A stretch of 32,717 nt of DNA from Akkermansiaceae bacterium (GTDB lineage Bacteria; Verrucomicrobiota; Verrucomicrobiia; Verrucomicrobiales; Akkermansiaceae): the NCBI GenBank assembly GCA_023263995.1, contig JALQTQ010000011.1, positions 1 through 32,717 on the forward strand, read 5' to 3'. Within the stretch, counting starts at the first letter, position 1; every line of letters starts with the position of its first letter. The notes under the pieces are model-generated. The model was not told the origin of the DNA and made no database searches. It saw nothing but the letters and a program-made list of their open reading frames with translations. The position numbers and the translations under genes are program-made. Below, piece after piece: positions 15,279 through 24,668 of this stretch.

Positions 15279-15401
15279 AGGTTTGGAGCCGGAAGATCAT
15301 TCCCGCATTTCCGACAAAGCCAAAATAAGGAGTTTTCGGGGTTTCGATAGTAAAAACCGCTGAAATCGAATTGAGGCGGACCCGACCGACCAGGCCCAGA
15401 C

Positions 15402-16184
15402 TTAGCTGCTGAGGAACCCTGTCAGCGGGCTGGTCGCCGAGGCTTCTTCTTGCGCTTCCGGAATGCCGAGTTCGTAGGCCTCGCGTCCCGCCTCGACCGC
15501 TTGTTGAAAGGCTCGGGCCATCCGGCAGGGATCGGAGGCGATGGCAATCGCGGTATTCACCAGCACGGCATCCGCTCCCAGCTCCATGGCCTCGGCAGCA
15601 TGGCTCGGGGCACCCAGTCCGGCATCCACCACCACCGGCACCTCGGCTTGATCCACGATGATACGGATCTGATCCCGAGTGGCGACCCCGCGGTTGCTTC
15701 CAATCGGAGCACCCAAGGGCATCACGGCTGCCGTCCCGACCTCCTGAAGTCGTTTCGCCAAAACCGGGTCGGCATTGATGTAAGGAAGCACGGTGAAACC
15801 TTCTTCGACCAACTGGCGGGCGGCCTCGAGTGTCTCAATAGGGTCCGGTAAAAGATAGGTCGGGTCAGGGTGAATCTCGAGCTTGACCCATTTTGGCAAT
15901 CCGGCGGCGGCGGCGAGGCGGGCCAGCCGGACCGCTTCAGAGGCATTGATGGCCCCGCTGGTGTTGGGGAGCAGGAGGTATTTTTCGGGATCGATGAACT
16001 CGAGGATGTTGGCGAAAGGATCAGCCTGCCCGCTGAGATCGGCCCGGCGCAAAGCCACCGTGACGATCTCGCAACCGGACGCCTTCAAGGCATCGCTCAT
16101 CGACTGGTTGGACGGGAATTTCCCGGTCCCCAGCATTAGACGCGAGCGAAACTCACGCCCCGCGATCACCAGAGGGGAGGCCAT
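15402..16184 (-). CDS. thiG: Thiazole synthase ThiG
   Basis: The 260-residue protein forms the thiazole phosphate moiety of thiamine from deoxyxylulose phosphate, dehydroglycine and the ThiS thiocarboxylate. The features fit: [10 protein letters not shown] at the N-terminus, the Schiff-base lysine in [10 protein letters not shown], then [33 protein letters not shown] and the phosphate-binding [20 protein letters not shown]. Length is normal for the family. No thiS, thiH/thiO or thiF is present here, so its partners are elsewhere. It is 14 bp downstream of mdh on the same strand, which suggests co-transcription by position only. Confidence 0.96.
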   Translation of the reverse strand: MASPLVIAGREFRSRLMLGTGKFPSNQSMSDALKASGCEIVTVALRRADLSGQADPFANILEFIDPEKYLLLPNTSGAINASEAVRLARLAAAAGLPKWVKLEIHPDPTYLLPDPIETLEAARQLVEEGFTVLPYINADPVLAKRLQEVGTAAVMPLGAPIGSNRGVATRDQIRIIVDQAEVPVVVDAGLGAPSHAAEAMELGADAVLVNTAIAIASDPCRMARAFQQAVEAGREAYELGIPEAQEEASATSPLTGFLSS

Positions 16185-16198
16185 GTAAAAAGATGGGG

Positions 16199-17185
16199 TC
16201 AGGAGGGAATGAGGTCGGCCACCGCTTCGCGTTCGCCCACCAATTCCGCGACCGATGCATCGATCTTGGCTCGCGAAAAGTCATCGAGTTCCACCCCTTG
16301 AACGACCTCCCAGGTCTTGCCATCGGTGCGGATAGGCATGGAAGCGATGAGTCCTTCGGGGATGCCGTAGGAACCATCGGAGCACACCGCCACGCTGGTC
16401 CAATCACCCGCCGGAGTGGGAGTGGTGAGGGATCGGACGGTATCGACCACGCCGTTGGCGGCGGAGGCGGCCGAACTCGCCCCGCGGGCCTTGATGATCG
16501 CGGCCCCGCGTTGTTGCACGGTCGTGATGAAGTCGCCTTCGAGCCATTCGCGGTCGCTAACAACCTCGGTCACGGGCTGCCCCTTGATTTTGGCGTTGGT
16601 GAAATCGGGATATTGGGTAGCCGAGTGGTTACCCCAGATGCACAGATTGGTGACATCGCTGCTGTGGATCCCGGCCTTGGCGGCCAATTGGCTCTTGGCT
16701 CGATTTTCGTCGAGTCGGGTCATCGCAAAGAACTGCTCCTTGGGCACTCCGGCAGCGTTGTTCATGGCGATGAGACAGTTGGTGTTGCAGGGATTTCCTA
16801 CCACGAGGGTGCGGACGTCCGACGCCGCATTGGCCGCGATGGCCTGCCCCTGCCCGGTGAAGATTTTCCCGTTGATGCCGAGAAGATCGTTGCGTTCCAT
16901 GCCGGCCTTGCGAGGCACTGAACCGACCAGAAGAGCCCAGTTTGTGCCCCGGAACCCTTCGTTGAGGTCACAGGTCGGAACGATTTCCTGCAAGAGCGGG
17001 AAAGCACAATCGTCGAGTTCCATCACGGTGCCTTCGAGCGCTCCCATGGCGGGCTCGATTTCAATCAAGCGGAGGTTCACCGGCTGATCGGGACCAAACA
17101 TCGAGCCGGAGGCGATCCGGGTGAGGAGAGCGTAACCGATTTGTCCGGCGGCGCCGGTGACAGAAACAGTGATGGGGGCTTTCAT
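16199..17185 (-). CDS. mdh: Malate dehydrogenase (NAD-dependent)
   Basis: The protein interconverts malate and oxaloacetate in the TCA cycle. The ATG at 17185 ([20 protein letters not shown]) is preferred over the upstream start at 17224, because it brings the Rossmann glycine motif [11 protein letters not shown] to the usual position near residue 10. Further family features: [46 protein letters not shown] and [12 protein letters not shown] with the catalytic histidine. The C-terminal [24 protein letters not shown] closes the domain. About 328 residues matches the cytosolic-type group of bacterial enzymes. The gene is between SLC13 and thiG, all minus strand. Confidence 0.96.
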   Translation of the reverse strand: MKAPITVSVTGAAGQIGYALLTRIASGSMFGPDQPVNLRLIEIEPAMGALEGTVMELDDCAFPLLQEIVPTCDLNEGFRGTNWALLVGSVPRKAGMERNDLLGINGKIFTGQGQAIAANAASDVRTLVVGNPCNTNCLIAMNNAAGVPKEQFFAMTRLDENRAKSQLAAKAGIHSSDVTNLCIWGNHSATQYPDFTNAKIKGQPVTEVVSDREWLEGDFITTVQQRGAAIIKARGASSAASAANGVVDTVRSLTTPTPAGDWTSVAVCSDGSYGIPEGLIASMPIRTDGKTWEVVQGVELDDFSRAKIDASVAELVGEREAVADLIPS

Positions 17186-17243
17186 AGTCGGGGTGGTCTT
17201 ACTCCCGCTTGGCTCATTGGTCAACGGATGTCCGGCGGAAATT

Positions 17244-19115
17244 TCACAAGGGCCAGATGACCGGGATGAGCAGGGAGGCGACCACCCACAAGATCAGGGC
17301 CAAGGGAAGCCCCGCCCGAAAAAAGTCCCCGAATTGGTATCCCCCCGCCCCATAGACGAAGGTATTGGTCTGATAGCCGATGGGGGTGGCGAAGCTCGCG
17401 GAAGACCCGAACATTACGGCAGCGATAAAGGGCTTTGCATCCACTCCGAGTTGCAGGCTGACAATGATCACCAGCGGAGTCAGGAGCGCCGCCACCGCGT
17501 TGTTGCTCACCATCTCGGTAAGGATGGCGGCCAAAAGATAAAAGAGGGCGACGAGAATGCGGGGATCCACGTCCCCGGCCGCATCGACCACCACCCGGGC
17601 CAGCAGGTCGGCGAGCCCGGAATACTGCAAGGCCTGCCCGAGGCCCAACATCCCGATGATGAGAAAGAGGACCTTCCATTCCACAGACTGATAGGCCTCG
17701 ACCGGGTCGATGCACCCGGTGATGAGAACAAAAAAGGCCGCACAAAGTGCCACTTGGACGATGGGAATCGGGGGAATGACTTGGATTCCGGAAAGCAAAC
17801 TGGAGATCATGAAAGCGAGAATGGCAAGGATGGCCAAGGGAGCCTTCTTCTCCCGGATCGCGATCTCCTTGGGCTCGCTCAGATTGACAAAGTGCTTGAG
17901 GTCGAAGAGCTGCTGCATTCGTCGAGCCGGCCCCTGCACCAGCAGAGTGTCACCAAAGGCCAGCTTCACGTCCTCAAATCGCTCCTGCAAATTGCGCCCG
18001 CGACGATGCACCGCGACGATGAGGACACCGTACCGCTGCCGGAAGTTCAGCTCTTTCAGGCTCTTACCAGCCAGGGTCGAATCGGGTCCGATGATGCCTT
18101 CCATCATCACCGCCGACTCCGTGCGCACATCCTCCAGGCCCAGTTGATCCGGGTTCCCCTGGGTGATGCCATCCTTGTCCGCCAAACCCATGAGGTCTCC
18201 CAGGCGCCCCTTGATGATGATTTCGTCCCCCTGTTCAAAAACCACCTCGTCCAGCCCCCCTTTCACCCGCTGACCGTCCCTCACCACATCGATGACCCGG
18301 GCCTTTTTCATTTTCTTGAGCGACGAATCGAGAAAGTTCACCCCGATCAGGGGAGACTGCCGTGAGACATAGGCGCGGGTGATGAATTCACGGGAGTCCT
18401 TGCTATCGATCAGAGAGGCCAAGGTCACCCGGTCGGGCAGCAGCCTCTTCCCCAGGGTGAGCAGGTAGACAAAGGTGACAACCACGAAGACAATCCCGAG
18501 CGGGGTGACGTCGAAAAAGCCAAAGGCATACTCCGGATCATAAGCTGCCGCGATTCCCGAAGCGACCAAGTTGGTCGAGGTCCCGATAATGGTCACGGTG
18601 CCTCCCACGATGGCGGCGTAGGAAAGCGGAATAAGGAAGCGGGAGGCCCGCCAGTCTTTACGACGGCAGATCCCGAGCACGATGGGCAGAAAGATCACCA
18701 CTACCGGTGTGTTGTTCATGAAGCCCGAGAGGCCTGCCACGATCACCACCATCACCACCAACATGCGAGTCTGACTGGTCGCCGCCGTTCGCTCAAACCA
18801 ATGACCCAGCGACTCGATTACCCCGGTGCGCTCCAAGGCCGCGCTGAGGATGAACATGCACGCCACCGTGATTGGAGCCGGATGAGAGAAGACCCGCAGG
18901 GCATCGGCATTAAAGACCCGCAGGGCCCTCGCCAGGGCCGCCCCTTCCAGATCAGCCGACGGTGTCGGCACCGCAATGGGCAGGACCCCGAGCAGAACGC
19001 ACACGATGAGCGCGCCCAGCGCGATCACCTCCGGCGAGGCCCATTCACGGATGAAGCCCGCGAATACCATCAGAACCAAAAGACCCAGCGCAATCTGTTG
19101 CCATGTTTCGACCAT
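17244..19115 (-). CDS. SLC13/DASS-type anion transporter with two RCK_C domains
   Basis: The 623-residue protein joins two membrane halves. The N-terminal half includes the family motif [20 protein letters not shown] and [18 protein letters not shown]. The centre carries two TrkA-C (RCK_C) modules, [20 protein letters not shown] through [11 protein letters not shown] and [20 protein letters not shown] through [10 protein letters not shown]. The C-terminal half has [34 protein letters not shown] and [15 protein letters not shown]. This layout is that of bacterial SLC13-like carriers for sulfate, dicarboxylates or similar anions. The substrate cannot be inferred from the sequence. Cytoplasmic RCK_C domains probably bind a regulatory ligand. 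Confidence 0.92.
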   Translation of the reverse strand: MVETWQQIALGLLVLMVFAGFIREWASPEVIALGALIVCVLLGVLPIAVPTPSADLEGAALARALRVFNADALRVFSHPAPITVACMFILSAALERTGVIESLGHWFERTAATSQTRMLVVMVVIVAGLSGFMNNTPVVVIFLPIVLGICRRKDWRASRFLIPLSYAAIVGGTVTIIGTSTNLVASGIAAAYDPEYAFGFFDVTPLGIVFVVVTFVYLLTLGKRLLPDRVTLASLIDSKDSREFITRAYVSRQSPLIGVNFLDSSLKKMKKARVIDVVRDGQRVKGGLDEVVFEQGDEIIIKGRLGDLMGLADKDGITQGNPDQLGLEDVRTESAVMMEGIIGPDSTLAGKSLKELNFRQRYGVLIVAVHRRGRNLQERFEDVKLAFGDTLLVQGPARRMQQLFDLKHFVNLSEPKEIAIREKKAPLAILAILAFMISSLLSGIQVIPPIPIVQVALCAAFFVLITGCIDPVEAYQSVEWKVLFLIIGMLGLGQALQYSGLADLLARVVVDAAGDVDPRILVALFYLLAAILTEMVSNNAVAALLTPLVIIVSLQLGVDAKPFIAAVMFGSSASFATPIGYQTNTFVYGAGGYQFGDFFRAGLPLALILWVVASLLIPVIWPL

Positions 19116-19171
19116 CGGTGCACCTCGATTGTGACTCGCCAGGACGCGACGGGAAACCTTAAATCGTCTCG

Positions 19172-19687
19172 GTGCTCAATCCTCATCTCCCCGATGCCCC
19201 GCCCGACCTCGATCCGGGGCACACCCGGCCGCACCGTCGGGACTGTGGCCCTCTCTTCCATCGCGCCTGCCTCGAACTCGCCCAGTCCTTCTGGAGACAA
19301 GGCAAGCCGGCCCAAGCCATTCTCCAACTCAACAAAGCGGCCTTCGTCCCCACCTTGGCCGCGCCCTACCCTGCTCTCGTCTGGTTTCTGATTCACCGGA
19401 AACCCGACCTCTTCCTCGGCAATCCAGTCCGCCATTTCCAACATCTCGCCTCCCGCATGTCGGGAGAACATGCCTCCCTGCGAACCTGGCGGGCCTGGGC
19501 GTGCTTCCATCTGGCGCGGGCCATCCTCCCGACCATCGACTTCCCCCGGGACGAAGAACAAATCGCCCGCGAAAAGCTCGTTATCCCCGATCTCGCCACC
19601 GTCGAGAAAAATCTGCCCGCCTGCGACGCATCCCGCTTGTCGGACGCCCAAGCCCTCGTTAAGAACCACCACCAGCAGCGCCCATAG
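19172..19687 (+). CDS. Hypothetical helical protein upstream of tRNA-Arg
   Basis: The 171-residue frame starts at GTG 19172 and is divergent from the SLC13 gene, 56 bp away. No domain name can be given. The text is well formed: LFHRACLELAQSFWRQGKPAQAILQLNKAAF, then YPALVWFLIHR, GNPVRHFQHLASRMSGEHASLRTWRAWACFHLAR and FPRDEEQIAREKLVIP. This reads as a helical repeat-like protein with tetratricopeptide-style spacing at the start. I recall similar text in other verrucomicrobial hypotheticals, but that is unverified. The stop codon TAG lies within the tRNA-Arg gene, at its 5' acceptor/D-stem junction, so the last ten nucleotides of the gene overlap the tRNA. Confidence 0.75.
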   Translation: MLNPHLPDAPPDLDPGHTRPHRRDCGPLFHRACLELAQSFWRQGKPAQAILQLNKAAFVPTLAAPYPALVWFLIHRKPDLFLGNPVRHFQHLASRMSGEHASLRTWRAWACFHLARAILPTIDFPRDEEQIAREKLVIPDLATVEKNLPACDASRLSDAQALVKNHHQQRP

Positions 19688-19754
19688 CTCAACTGGATAG
19701 AGCATCGCACTTCTAATGCGGGGGTTTCAGGTTCGAGTCCTGATGGGCGTGCCA
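19678..19754 (+). tRNA. tRNA-Arg (UCU)
   Basis: The cloverleaf is complete: acceptor GCGCCCA paired with TGGGCGT (G-T at the first pair), D-arm GCTC-AACTGGATA-GAGC, anticodon stem TCGCA/TGCGG, loop CTTCTAA with anticodon TCT, T-arm TCAGG-TTCGAGT-CCTGA, discriminator G and an encoded CCA. The 5' end overlaps the stop region of the upstream hypothetical gene by 10 nt. tmk starts 12 bp after CCA, so the tRNA lies inside a possible three-gene transcript. Confidence 0.95.
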
Positions 19755-19765
19755 CTTTCCTCCCC

Positions 19766-20335
19766 ATGTTTATCGTTTTCGAAGGCATCGACGGCACCGG
19801 CAAATCGACGCAAGTGCGTCTTCTCGCCGATGCCCTTCGCCAACGGGAAAAAGAGGTCGTCACCTCGAAAGAGCCAACCGACGGCCCCGTGGGCACGAGG
19901 CTCCGACAATCGGCCGAAAAGGGCCGGTTATCCCCACAGGACGAACTTGATCTCTTCCACCAAGATCGCCGCGACCACGTGCAATCGCTCATTGTGCCCG
20001 CCCTCGAACGCGGTGCCACCGTCATCGTCGACCGTTATTTCTTTTCCACCATGGCCTACCAAGGGGCACGCGGATTCGACCCCGCCGAAATCCGGGCCAT
20101 CAATGAACAATTCGCCCCGCGGCCTGACCACGTCTTCCTGCTTGTGCTGGAACCCGACGTGGCTCTTGACCGCATCGGCATCCGGGATGGGAAAGCCAAC
20201 GCCTTCGAGCACAAAGAAGCCCTGCAAAAGTGCCACGACATCTTCGCCTCGCTCGACGATGACTTTATCCATCGCATCGACGCCAGCCGCTCGCCCGCCC
20301 AGGTCCACGCCGAGATCCTCTCGTTCTTGGCTTGA
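19766..20335 (+). CDS. tmk: Thymidylate kinase
   Basis: The 189-residue enzyme phosphorylates dTMP to dTDP with ATP. The P-loop FEGIDGTGKSTQ starts near residue 5, the substrate-binding DRYFFSTMAYQG near residue 90, and the helix preceding the lid (PDHVFLLVLEPDVALDRI) is present. The product is some 15-25 residues shorter than typical bacterial Tmk, with a compact C-terminus. The lid reads RDGKANAFEH, so only one of the usual basic residues is obvious. It follows tRNA-Arg by 12 bp and converges on the cobA-hemD gene, whose stop is 27 bp away. Confidence 0.95.
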   Translation: MFIVFEGIDGTGKSTQVRLLADALRQREKEVVTSKEPTDGPVGTRLRQSAEKGRLSPQDELDLFHQDRRDHVQSLIVPALERGATVIVDRYFFSTMAYQGARGFDPAEIRAINEQFAPRPDHVFLLVLEPDVALDRIGIRDGKANAFEHKEALQKCHDIFASLDDDFIHRIDASRSPAQVHAEILSFLA

Positions 20336-20362
20336 TTCCGGCCCCTCCGCCGCCCTAGCCGG

Positions 20363-21874
20363 TCACGCCTTGCCGTAATGCTTCAGGATGGTCGCGACCA
20401 GGCCATCGAGGTCGTGTTGTTCCGACTCGATCGCCGGAGCAGCGCAATTTAAGCGGAAGGTCTTCGCGGTCACCGGCCCGATGCAGGCCGCCTCACAGCT
20501 CTCCGGCCAAGGGATTCCCATCTTGAAGAAACTCTCAACCGTCGAACCACTCGTGAAGGTGATCAGGTCGGCCCCCTCTTCCCTCAACTGCCTTGCCGCC
20601 CCCGTCGGATCACCGGTTTCGGGCACGGTGCGGTAAGCGAGACAAGTATCGACGATCGCGCCCTGTTCGGTGAGTCCATCAAAGATGACATCGCGGGTTT
20701 CCTCAGCCTTTACCCAGAGAATCTTCTGGTGCTCGATGCTTTCCTTCTGAAAGGCATCCAGCAGCCCTTCGGCCACAAAGCGGTCCGGGAGCAAATCAAC
20801 CGCAAAGTGATAGTCCCGGATTTTGTCTCGGGTGCTTGGTCCGATCGCGGCAATACGGCATCCCCCGAGGCTGCGGGCGTCCTCGTAGGTCGCGTAGAAG
20901 GCATCGAAGAACCGCTCCACCCCGTTCGGGCTGGTGAACACGAGCCAATCGTAGGTATGCGCATGGGCCACCGAATCGGCAAAATCCCTTTTGTCCGCTG
21001 GTGCTTCGATCCGGATGGTGGGCAACTCGATGACGTCGGCTCCGAGTTGCCGGAGTCTCCGGCTCAGCCCGCCGGCCTGCTGGCGGGTCCGTGTGACGAC
21101 GATCCGCTTCCCGAAAAGCGGGCGGGTCTCGAACCAATTGATCTTGTCGCGTTCGCGGACCACATCACCGATCACCGCGACGGCGGGCGATTGGAAGTTC
21201 TGCTCCTCCACGATATCCGCGATCGTGGCGAGGGTGCCCTGCACGGTGCGGTGCTTTCCGGTGGTCGCCCATCGAGTCAGGGCAATCGGAGTGTCCTCCA
21301 TGGCTCCGCCTTTCAGAAACTCCTCGCAGATGCCCCGCAGGCGGGACACCCCCATGACAAAGACCTTGGTCCCAGGAGTCTTCGCGAGCTGGTCAAAGTC
21401 GAGTGAAGTCTCCCCTTTGGTGGGATCCTCGTGCCCGGTGAAGATGGTCAACTGCGAACAATGGTCGCGATGAGTGACCGGAATCCCGGCGTAGGCCGGA
21501 CCCGCAATGGTCGAGGAAATCCCCGGAACAATTTCGAAAAGCACTCCGGCCTCAGCGAGCTCCGCCGCCTCCTCGCCTCCCCGTCCGAAAATCATGGGGT
21601 CCCCGCCCTTCAGCCGGGTCACCGTTTTTCCCTGCAGCGTCTTTTCGACGATGATGGCATTGATTTGGTCCTGGGGGATGGCGTGGTCGGCGGCCCGCTT
21701 GCCGGCGAAGATCAACTCACAGCCCTTCTTGGTCCAACCGACCAATTCGGCACTGGAAAGAGCATCGTAGACCAAAACGTCGCAGGTCTCGATGCATTCC
21801 TTCGCCTTCAACGTCACCAAGCCGGGATCACCCGGCCCCGCTCCCACCAAATAACATATTCCCTGCTTGCTCAT
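20363..21874 (-). CDS. cobA-hemD: Uroporphyrinogen-III C-methyltransferase/uroporphyrinogen-III synthase fusion (CobA-HemD)
   Basis: The ATG at 21874 (MSKQGICYLVGAGPGDPG) overlaps the hemC stop as ATGA and is preferred over the upstream start at 22030. Residues 1-250 are a SUMT/CobA domain: VGAGPGDPGLVTLKA, the SAM-binding GGDPMIFGRGGEEA and the loop VPGISSTIAGPAYAGIPVTHRD. This domain makes precorrin-2 for siroheme and cobalamin. Residues about 255-503 are uroporphyrinogen-III synthase (HemD): GKRIVVTRTRQQAGGLSRRL, VFTSPNGVERFF and ITFTSGSTVESFF. The fusion therefore makes and then methylates uroporphyrinogen III at the branch point of heme and siroheme synthesis. It ends the heme operon. 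Confidence 0.96.
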   Translation of the reverse strand: MSKQGICYLVGAGPGDPGLVTLKAKECIETCDVLVYDALSSAELVGWTKKGCELIFAGKRAADHAIPQDQINAIIVEKTLQGKTVTRLKGGDPMIFGRGGEEAAELAEAGVLFEIVPGISSTIAGPAYAGIPVTHRDHCSQLTIFTGHEDPTKGETSLDFDQLAKTPGTKVFVMGVSRLRGICEEFLKGGAMEDTPIALTRWATTGKHRTVQGTLATIADIVEEQNFQSPAVAVIGDVVRERDKINWFETRPLFGKRIVVTRTRQQAGGLSRRLRQLGADVIELPTIRIEAPADKRDFADSVAHAHTYDWLVFTSPNGVERFFDAFYATYEDARSLGGCRIAAIGPSTRDKIRDYHFAVDLLPDRFVAEGLLDAFQKESIEHQKILWVKAEETRDVIFDGLTEQGAIVDTCLAYRTVPETGDPTGAARQLREEGADLITFTSGSTVESFFKMGIPWPESCEAACIGPVTAKTFRLNCAAPAIESEQHDLDGLVATILKHYGKA

Positions 21875-22791
21875 TTCAGATTTTGAAAAAGTTGTCGGGC
21901 CACCTCGAGGGGCACCACGCCCCCCGCTTCGGCCTTCCGCGGCATACCTTGACCATCGGGAAAAACCCGTGCACCCATTTCCAGATGCTCCCCGGTCAGT
22001 TTCGACCAGACCCCGATCGGGGTGGAACATCCCGCATCAAGCAGTCGCAGAAACTCCCGCTCCGCGCTGACCCGGTTCCAGGTCACCCCATGGTTGATGA
22101 CATCGATGATCTGCCCGGTCTCCTCGTCCCCACGGCGGATCTCAAGACCCACCGCTCCCTGGCCAGCCGCCGGGAAGAATTCCCCTTCCGGCAGGGAGTC
22201 CACAAAAAGCGGATGGCGATTGATTTCAAACATCCCCTCGACCGGATAACCCAGCCGTCGCAACCCGGCCTCGGCCAGGATGATCCCATCGTATTCGGGA
22301 TCGATAGCCGCTTTCTCCAGACGGGTGGGCACATTGCCCCGCAGATCCACCACCCTCGTCCCCGGACGCAAAAACTGGACCTGACGTGCGCGCCGCACCG
22401 AACTGGTTCCGACGCGTGATCCCTTGCTCACCTCGGCCCAAGGAATTTTGCCGATCCAGGCATCGGCCACCGGGGCCCGCTCGAGAACCGACCGCAATTG
22501 AAAAGGCTCCTCGAGGACCGTCGGAAGATCCTTGAGCGAATGCACCGCGACATCAATCCCGCCTTGCTCCAGCGCCACTTCAAGTTCTTTGATGAACACT
22601 CCTTTGTCCCAGACACCCTCGGCCTTGGCCACCTCATTCAAGGCCACGTCGGTTCGCCGGTCACCGGTTGTCTTAATGATGACTCGCTCCACCTGCAGAT
22701 CGGGAAAGGCCGAGGTCAGCGCTGCCTCCGTCATTTCGGCCTGCTTCAATGCGAGAGCACTCCCGCGCGTTCCCAGTCTCAATGTCTTCAT
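21871..22791 (-). CDS. hemC: Hydroxymethylbilane synthase (porphobilinogen deaminase)
   Basis: The 306-residue enzyme polymerises four porphobilinogen units to the linear tetrapyrrole used by HemD. Visible features: the start LRLGTRGSALALKQAEM, the active-site segment DVAVHSLKDLPT with Asp at residue 88, VGTSSVRRARQVQF and RGNVPTRLEK. The dipyrromethane cofactor cysteine is Cys255 in LLDAGCSTPIG. Length is normal. It overlaps hemA upstream and cobA-hemD downstream by 4 bp each (ATGA), so it sits in a tightly coupled operon. Confidence 0.97.
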   Translation of the reverse strand: MKTLRLGTRGSALALKQAEMTEAALTSAFPDLQVERVIIKTTGDRRTDVALNEVAKAEGVWDKGVFIKELEVALEQGGIDVAVHSLKDLPTVLEEPFQLRSVLERAPVADAWIGKIPWAEVSKGSRVGTSSVRRARQVQFLRPGTRVVDLRGNVPTRLEKAAIDPEYDGIILAEAGLRRLGYPVEGMFEINRHPLFVDSLPEGEFFPAAGQGAVGLEIRRGDEETGQIIDVINHGVTWNRVSAEREFLRLLDAGCSTPIGVWSKLTGEHLEMGARVFPDGQGMPRKAEAGGVVPLEVARQLFQNLK

Positions 22792-23807
22792 GATTCTTCA
22801 GTCACTCCGGGCAGGTGGGCCTTGTCGACCTCTTCCCGGATAATGGTTTCGCACACCCGCAATTGCTCCTCCCGGCGTTTCCTCGCCTGATCGGCCATTT
22901 CCTGCAAGGTATCAATGTCGTAAAGATAAACTTCCTCGATCTCCCCCACCCGGGGATCAATATCGCGCGGCACCGCGATGTCGATCATGATGAGAGGACG
23001 GTATTTCCGCTTCCTACGAACTGCCTCGACGTGCCCCGGTTTGACCACAAAGTGAGGAGCCCCGGTCGCCGCGATCACCACATCGAGATGCGCCAACTCT
23101 TCTTCCCACCCGTCAAAGGGAATGGCCCGACCGTCGATTTCCTCGGCCAGATCGACCGCCTTATCGAACGAGCGGTTGGTCACCAAAACCGAGGAGGCTC
23201 CGCGCGATTGCAGGGCGCGAGCGGTCTTGCGGCTCATCTCTCCGGCCCCGATGACCATGACCGAACTGCCTTTGAGTTGCCCGAAAACTTTCTCAGCCAG
23301 CTCCACCGAGGCACCGGCCACCGAGGTCGCCCCTTCCTGAATCCGGGTCTGGGTTCGCACCTTTTTTCCCACCCCGAAGGCCCGCTGGAAAAGCTTATTC
23401 AGCACCGTCTTTGTGGCACCTCCTTCGAGCGAACGCTTGTAGGCCTGTTTGACCTGCCCGAAGATTTCAGTCTCTCCCAAAACCATGGAATTCATCCCGC
23501 TGGCCACCCGGCAAAGATGCTCGGCGGCTTCGCGGGCCTCAAAATGATAAAACACCCCCTCCCGGTTACCGTCATACCCCCGCTGCTCACAAATCCAGTT
23601 CTCCAACTCGGTGACTCCACTTCCGCCGTTGACCACCGCATAATACTCCGTCCGGTTGCAAGTTGAGAGGATCACCCCCTCCCGCACGTCCGCAGCCGCC
23701 AGCAGAGATTCCGTCTCACGGTCGAGTCCGGCCTCCGACAAAGCAAAGATCTCCCGCACCCCGACCGGAGCGGTTTCATGATTCAGTCCCAGACAAATCA
23801 ACTTCAT
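22788..23807 (-). CDS. hemA: Glutamyl-tRNA reductase, short C-terminus
   Basis: The enzyme reduces glutamyl-tRNA to glutamate semialdehyde, the first committed step of the C5 heme pathway. The ATG at 23807 shares its A with the stop codon of the upstream ccsA-like gene (TGATG). The catalytic cysteine is Cys50 in ILSTCNRTEYY. GMNSMVLGETEIFGQVKQAY and the NADPH-binding GAGEMSRKTARAL with VLVTNRS follow, then IDIAVPRDIDP. At 339 residues it is well below the usual 400-450; the C-terminal dimerisation region is reduced to a short helix (MADQARKRREEQLRVCETII). This short form is an oddity, but the catalytic parts are complete. Confidence 0.96.
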   Translation of the reverse strand: MKLICLGLNHETAPVGVREIFALSEAGLDRETESLLAAADVREGVILSTCNRTEYYAVVNGGSGVTELENWICEQRGYDGNREGVFYHFEAREAAEHLCRVASGMNSMVLGETEIFGQVKQAYKRSLEGGATKTVLNKLFQRAFGVGKKVRTQTRIQEGATSVAGASVELAEKVFGQLKGSSVMVIGAGEMSRKTARALQSRGASSVLVTNRSFDKAVDLAEEIDGRAIPFDGWEEELAHLDVVIAATGAPHFVVKPGHVEAVRRKRKYRPLIMIDIAVPRDIDPRVGEIEEVYLYDIDTLQEMADQARKRREEQLRVCETIIREEVDKAHLPGVTEES

Positions 23808-24571
23808 CACAGCTTCGCAAAGACCATCAATGAGAGTCCGAAAAGCGCGGTCAGCCCGATGGCGAGACTTCTTCCCGGCATCCCCCGCACAAAGTAAATA
23901 CCCAGCAACACGGCATAGAGCACCCAGGTCACAGTGGCCACCAGCAGGTGCAGATTCATATTACGGCCCGACATCAGGAGGCCCGCCACGATACCTGCCG
24001 TGAGGATCACCCATCCCACCACCGCGATTCGCGCCATCGCCTCGACCAGTCGGCGGATCGACGGCATCCCGTGCACCAAGCCACCCCCAAACTTGTGGGA
24101 CTTGAGTCGGTAGTTCAGCACGAAAAACATGACTCCGGCCACCGCCGCAAGCGCGAGGGCACCGTAGGACAAAACGGAAAACGAGGTGTGCACCTCTCGC
24201 CACGGATCAACCGAGGCCGCTGCCACCACCTCGGTCTCGAAAGCTCCCGGTACGAGAGCCACGGCTTGCAACACCACCACCAGAGGAGCGGTGAAAACCC
24301 CGAGCAAGGAAAGCCGATAGGCCGTCCCCGTGACGAGATAGAAGAGGGTGAGCGACCACGCGAGGAAGAGACAAACCTCGCCGAGATCGCCGAGGGGGCA
24401 CTGTCCGCGCATTTCCCCGCGCCACCCGAGCGCCATCAATTGTGCTCCAAAGACGCCAACCATCCACCAAACGCCCGCCCGCCCGGACCGTTCTCCGCGC
24501 ATGGCCAAAAATCCCCACCCCCCTCCTGCCAGAGCCAGGAGTGTCGCGATGACCAGCCAGCCAATTCCCAT
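23807..24571 (-). CDS. CcsA/HemX-like cytochrome c assembly membrane protein
   Basis: The protein of about 254 residues (start ATG 24571; a longer start at 24622 is possible) has about eight hydrophobic helices, for example WLVIATLLALAGGGWGFLAM, VVVLQAVALVPGAF, FSVLSYGALALAAVAGVMFFVLNYRLK, and a C-terminal LLVATVTWVLYAVLLGIYFVRG. Histidine-bearing DPWREVHTSFSVLSYGALAL is the hallmark of the CcsA/CcmC-type cytochrome c assembly fold. Proteins of this type sitting first in hemA operons are usually called HemX-like. The gene precedes hemA directly by TGATG overlap, so a role in regulating or coupling GluTR levels, or in heme delivery, is possible. Both are inference. Confidence 0.83.
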   Translation of the reverse strand: MGIGWLVIATLLALAGGGWGFLAMRGERSGRAGVWWMVGVFGAQLMALGWRGEMRGQCPLGDLGEVCLFLAWSLTLFYLVTGTAYRLSLLGVFTAPLVVVLQAVALVPGAFETEVVAAASVDPWREVHTSFSVLSYGALALAAVAGVMFFVLNYRLKSHKFGGGLVHGMPSIRRLVEAMARIAVVGWVILTAGIVAGLLMSGRNMNLHLLVATVTWVLYAVLLGIYFVRGMPGRSLAIGLTALFGLSLMVFAKL

Positions 24572-24668
24572 TTCCCTTAAGTGACTCTCATCCTCCGCCC
24601 ATGCAAGCGCGGAAGAAGGCATTTCAACTCACGCCGCCCGGGATCACCACCCGCACTGGCCAAACGGA

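Noticed and set aside
17157-18365. 402-aa plus-strand ORF
   Set aside because: It is the shadow of the SLC13 transporter and mdh start on the other strand; composition is His/Gln/Asp-rich and no domain is seen.
19716-20378. 220-aa plus-strand ORF overlapping tRNA-Arg and tmk
   Set aside because: It starts within the tRNA and runs out of frame through tmk; composition is Ser/Pro-rich shadow.
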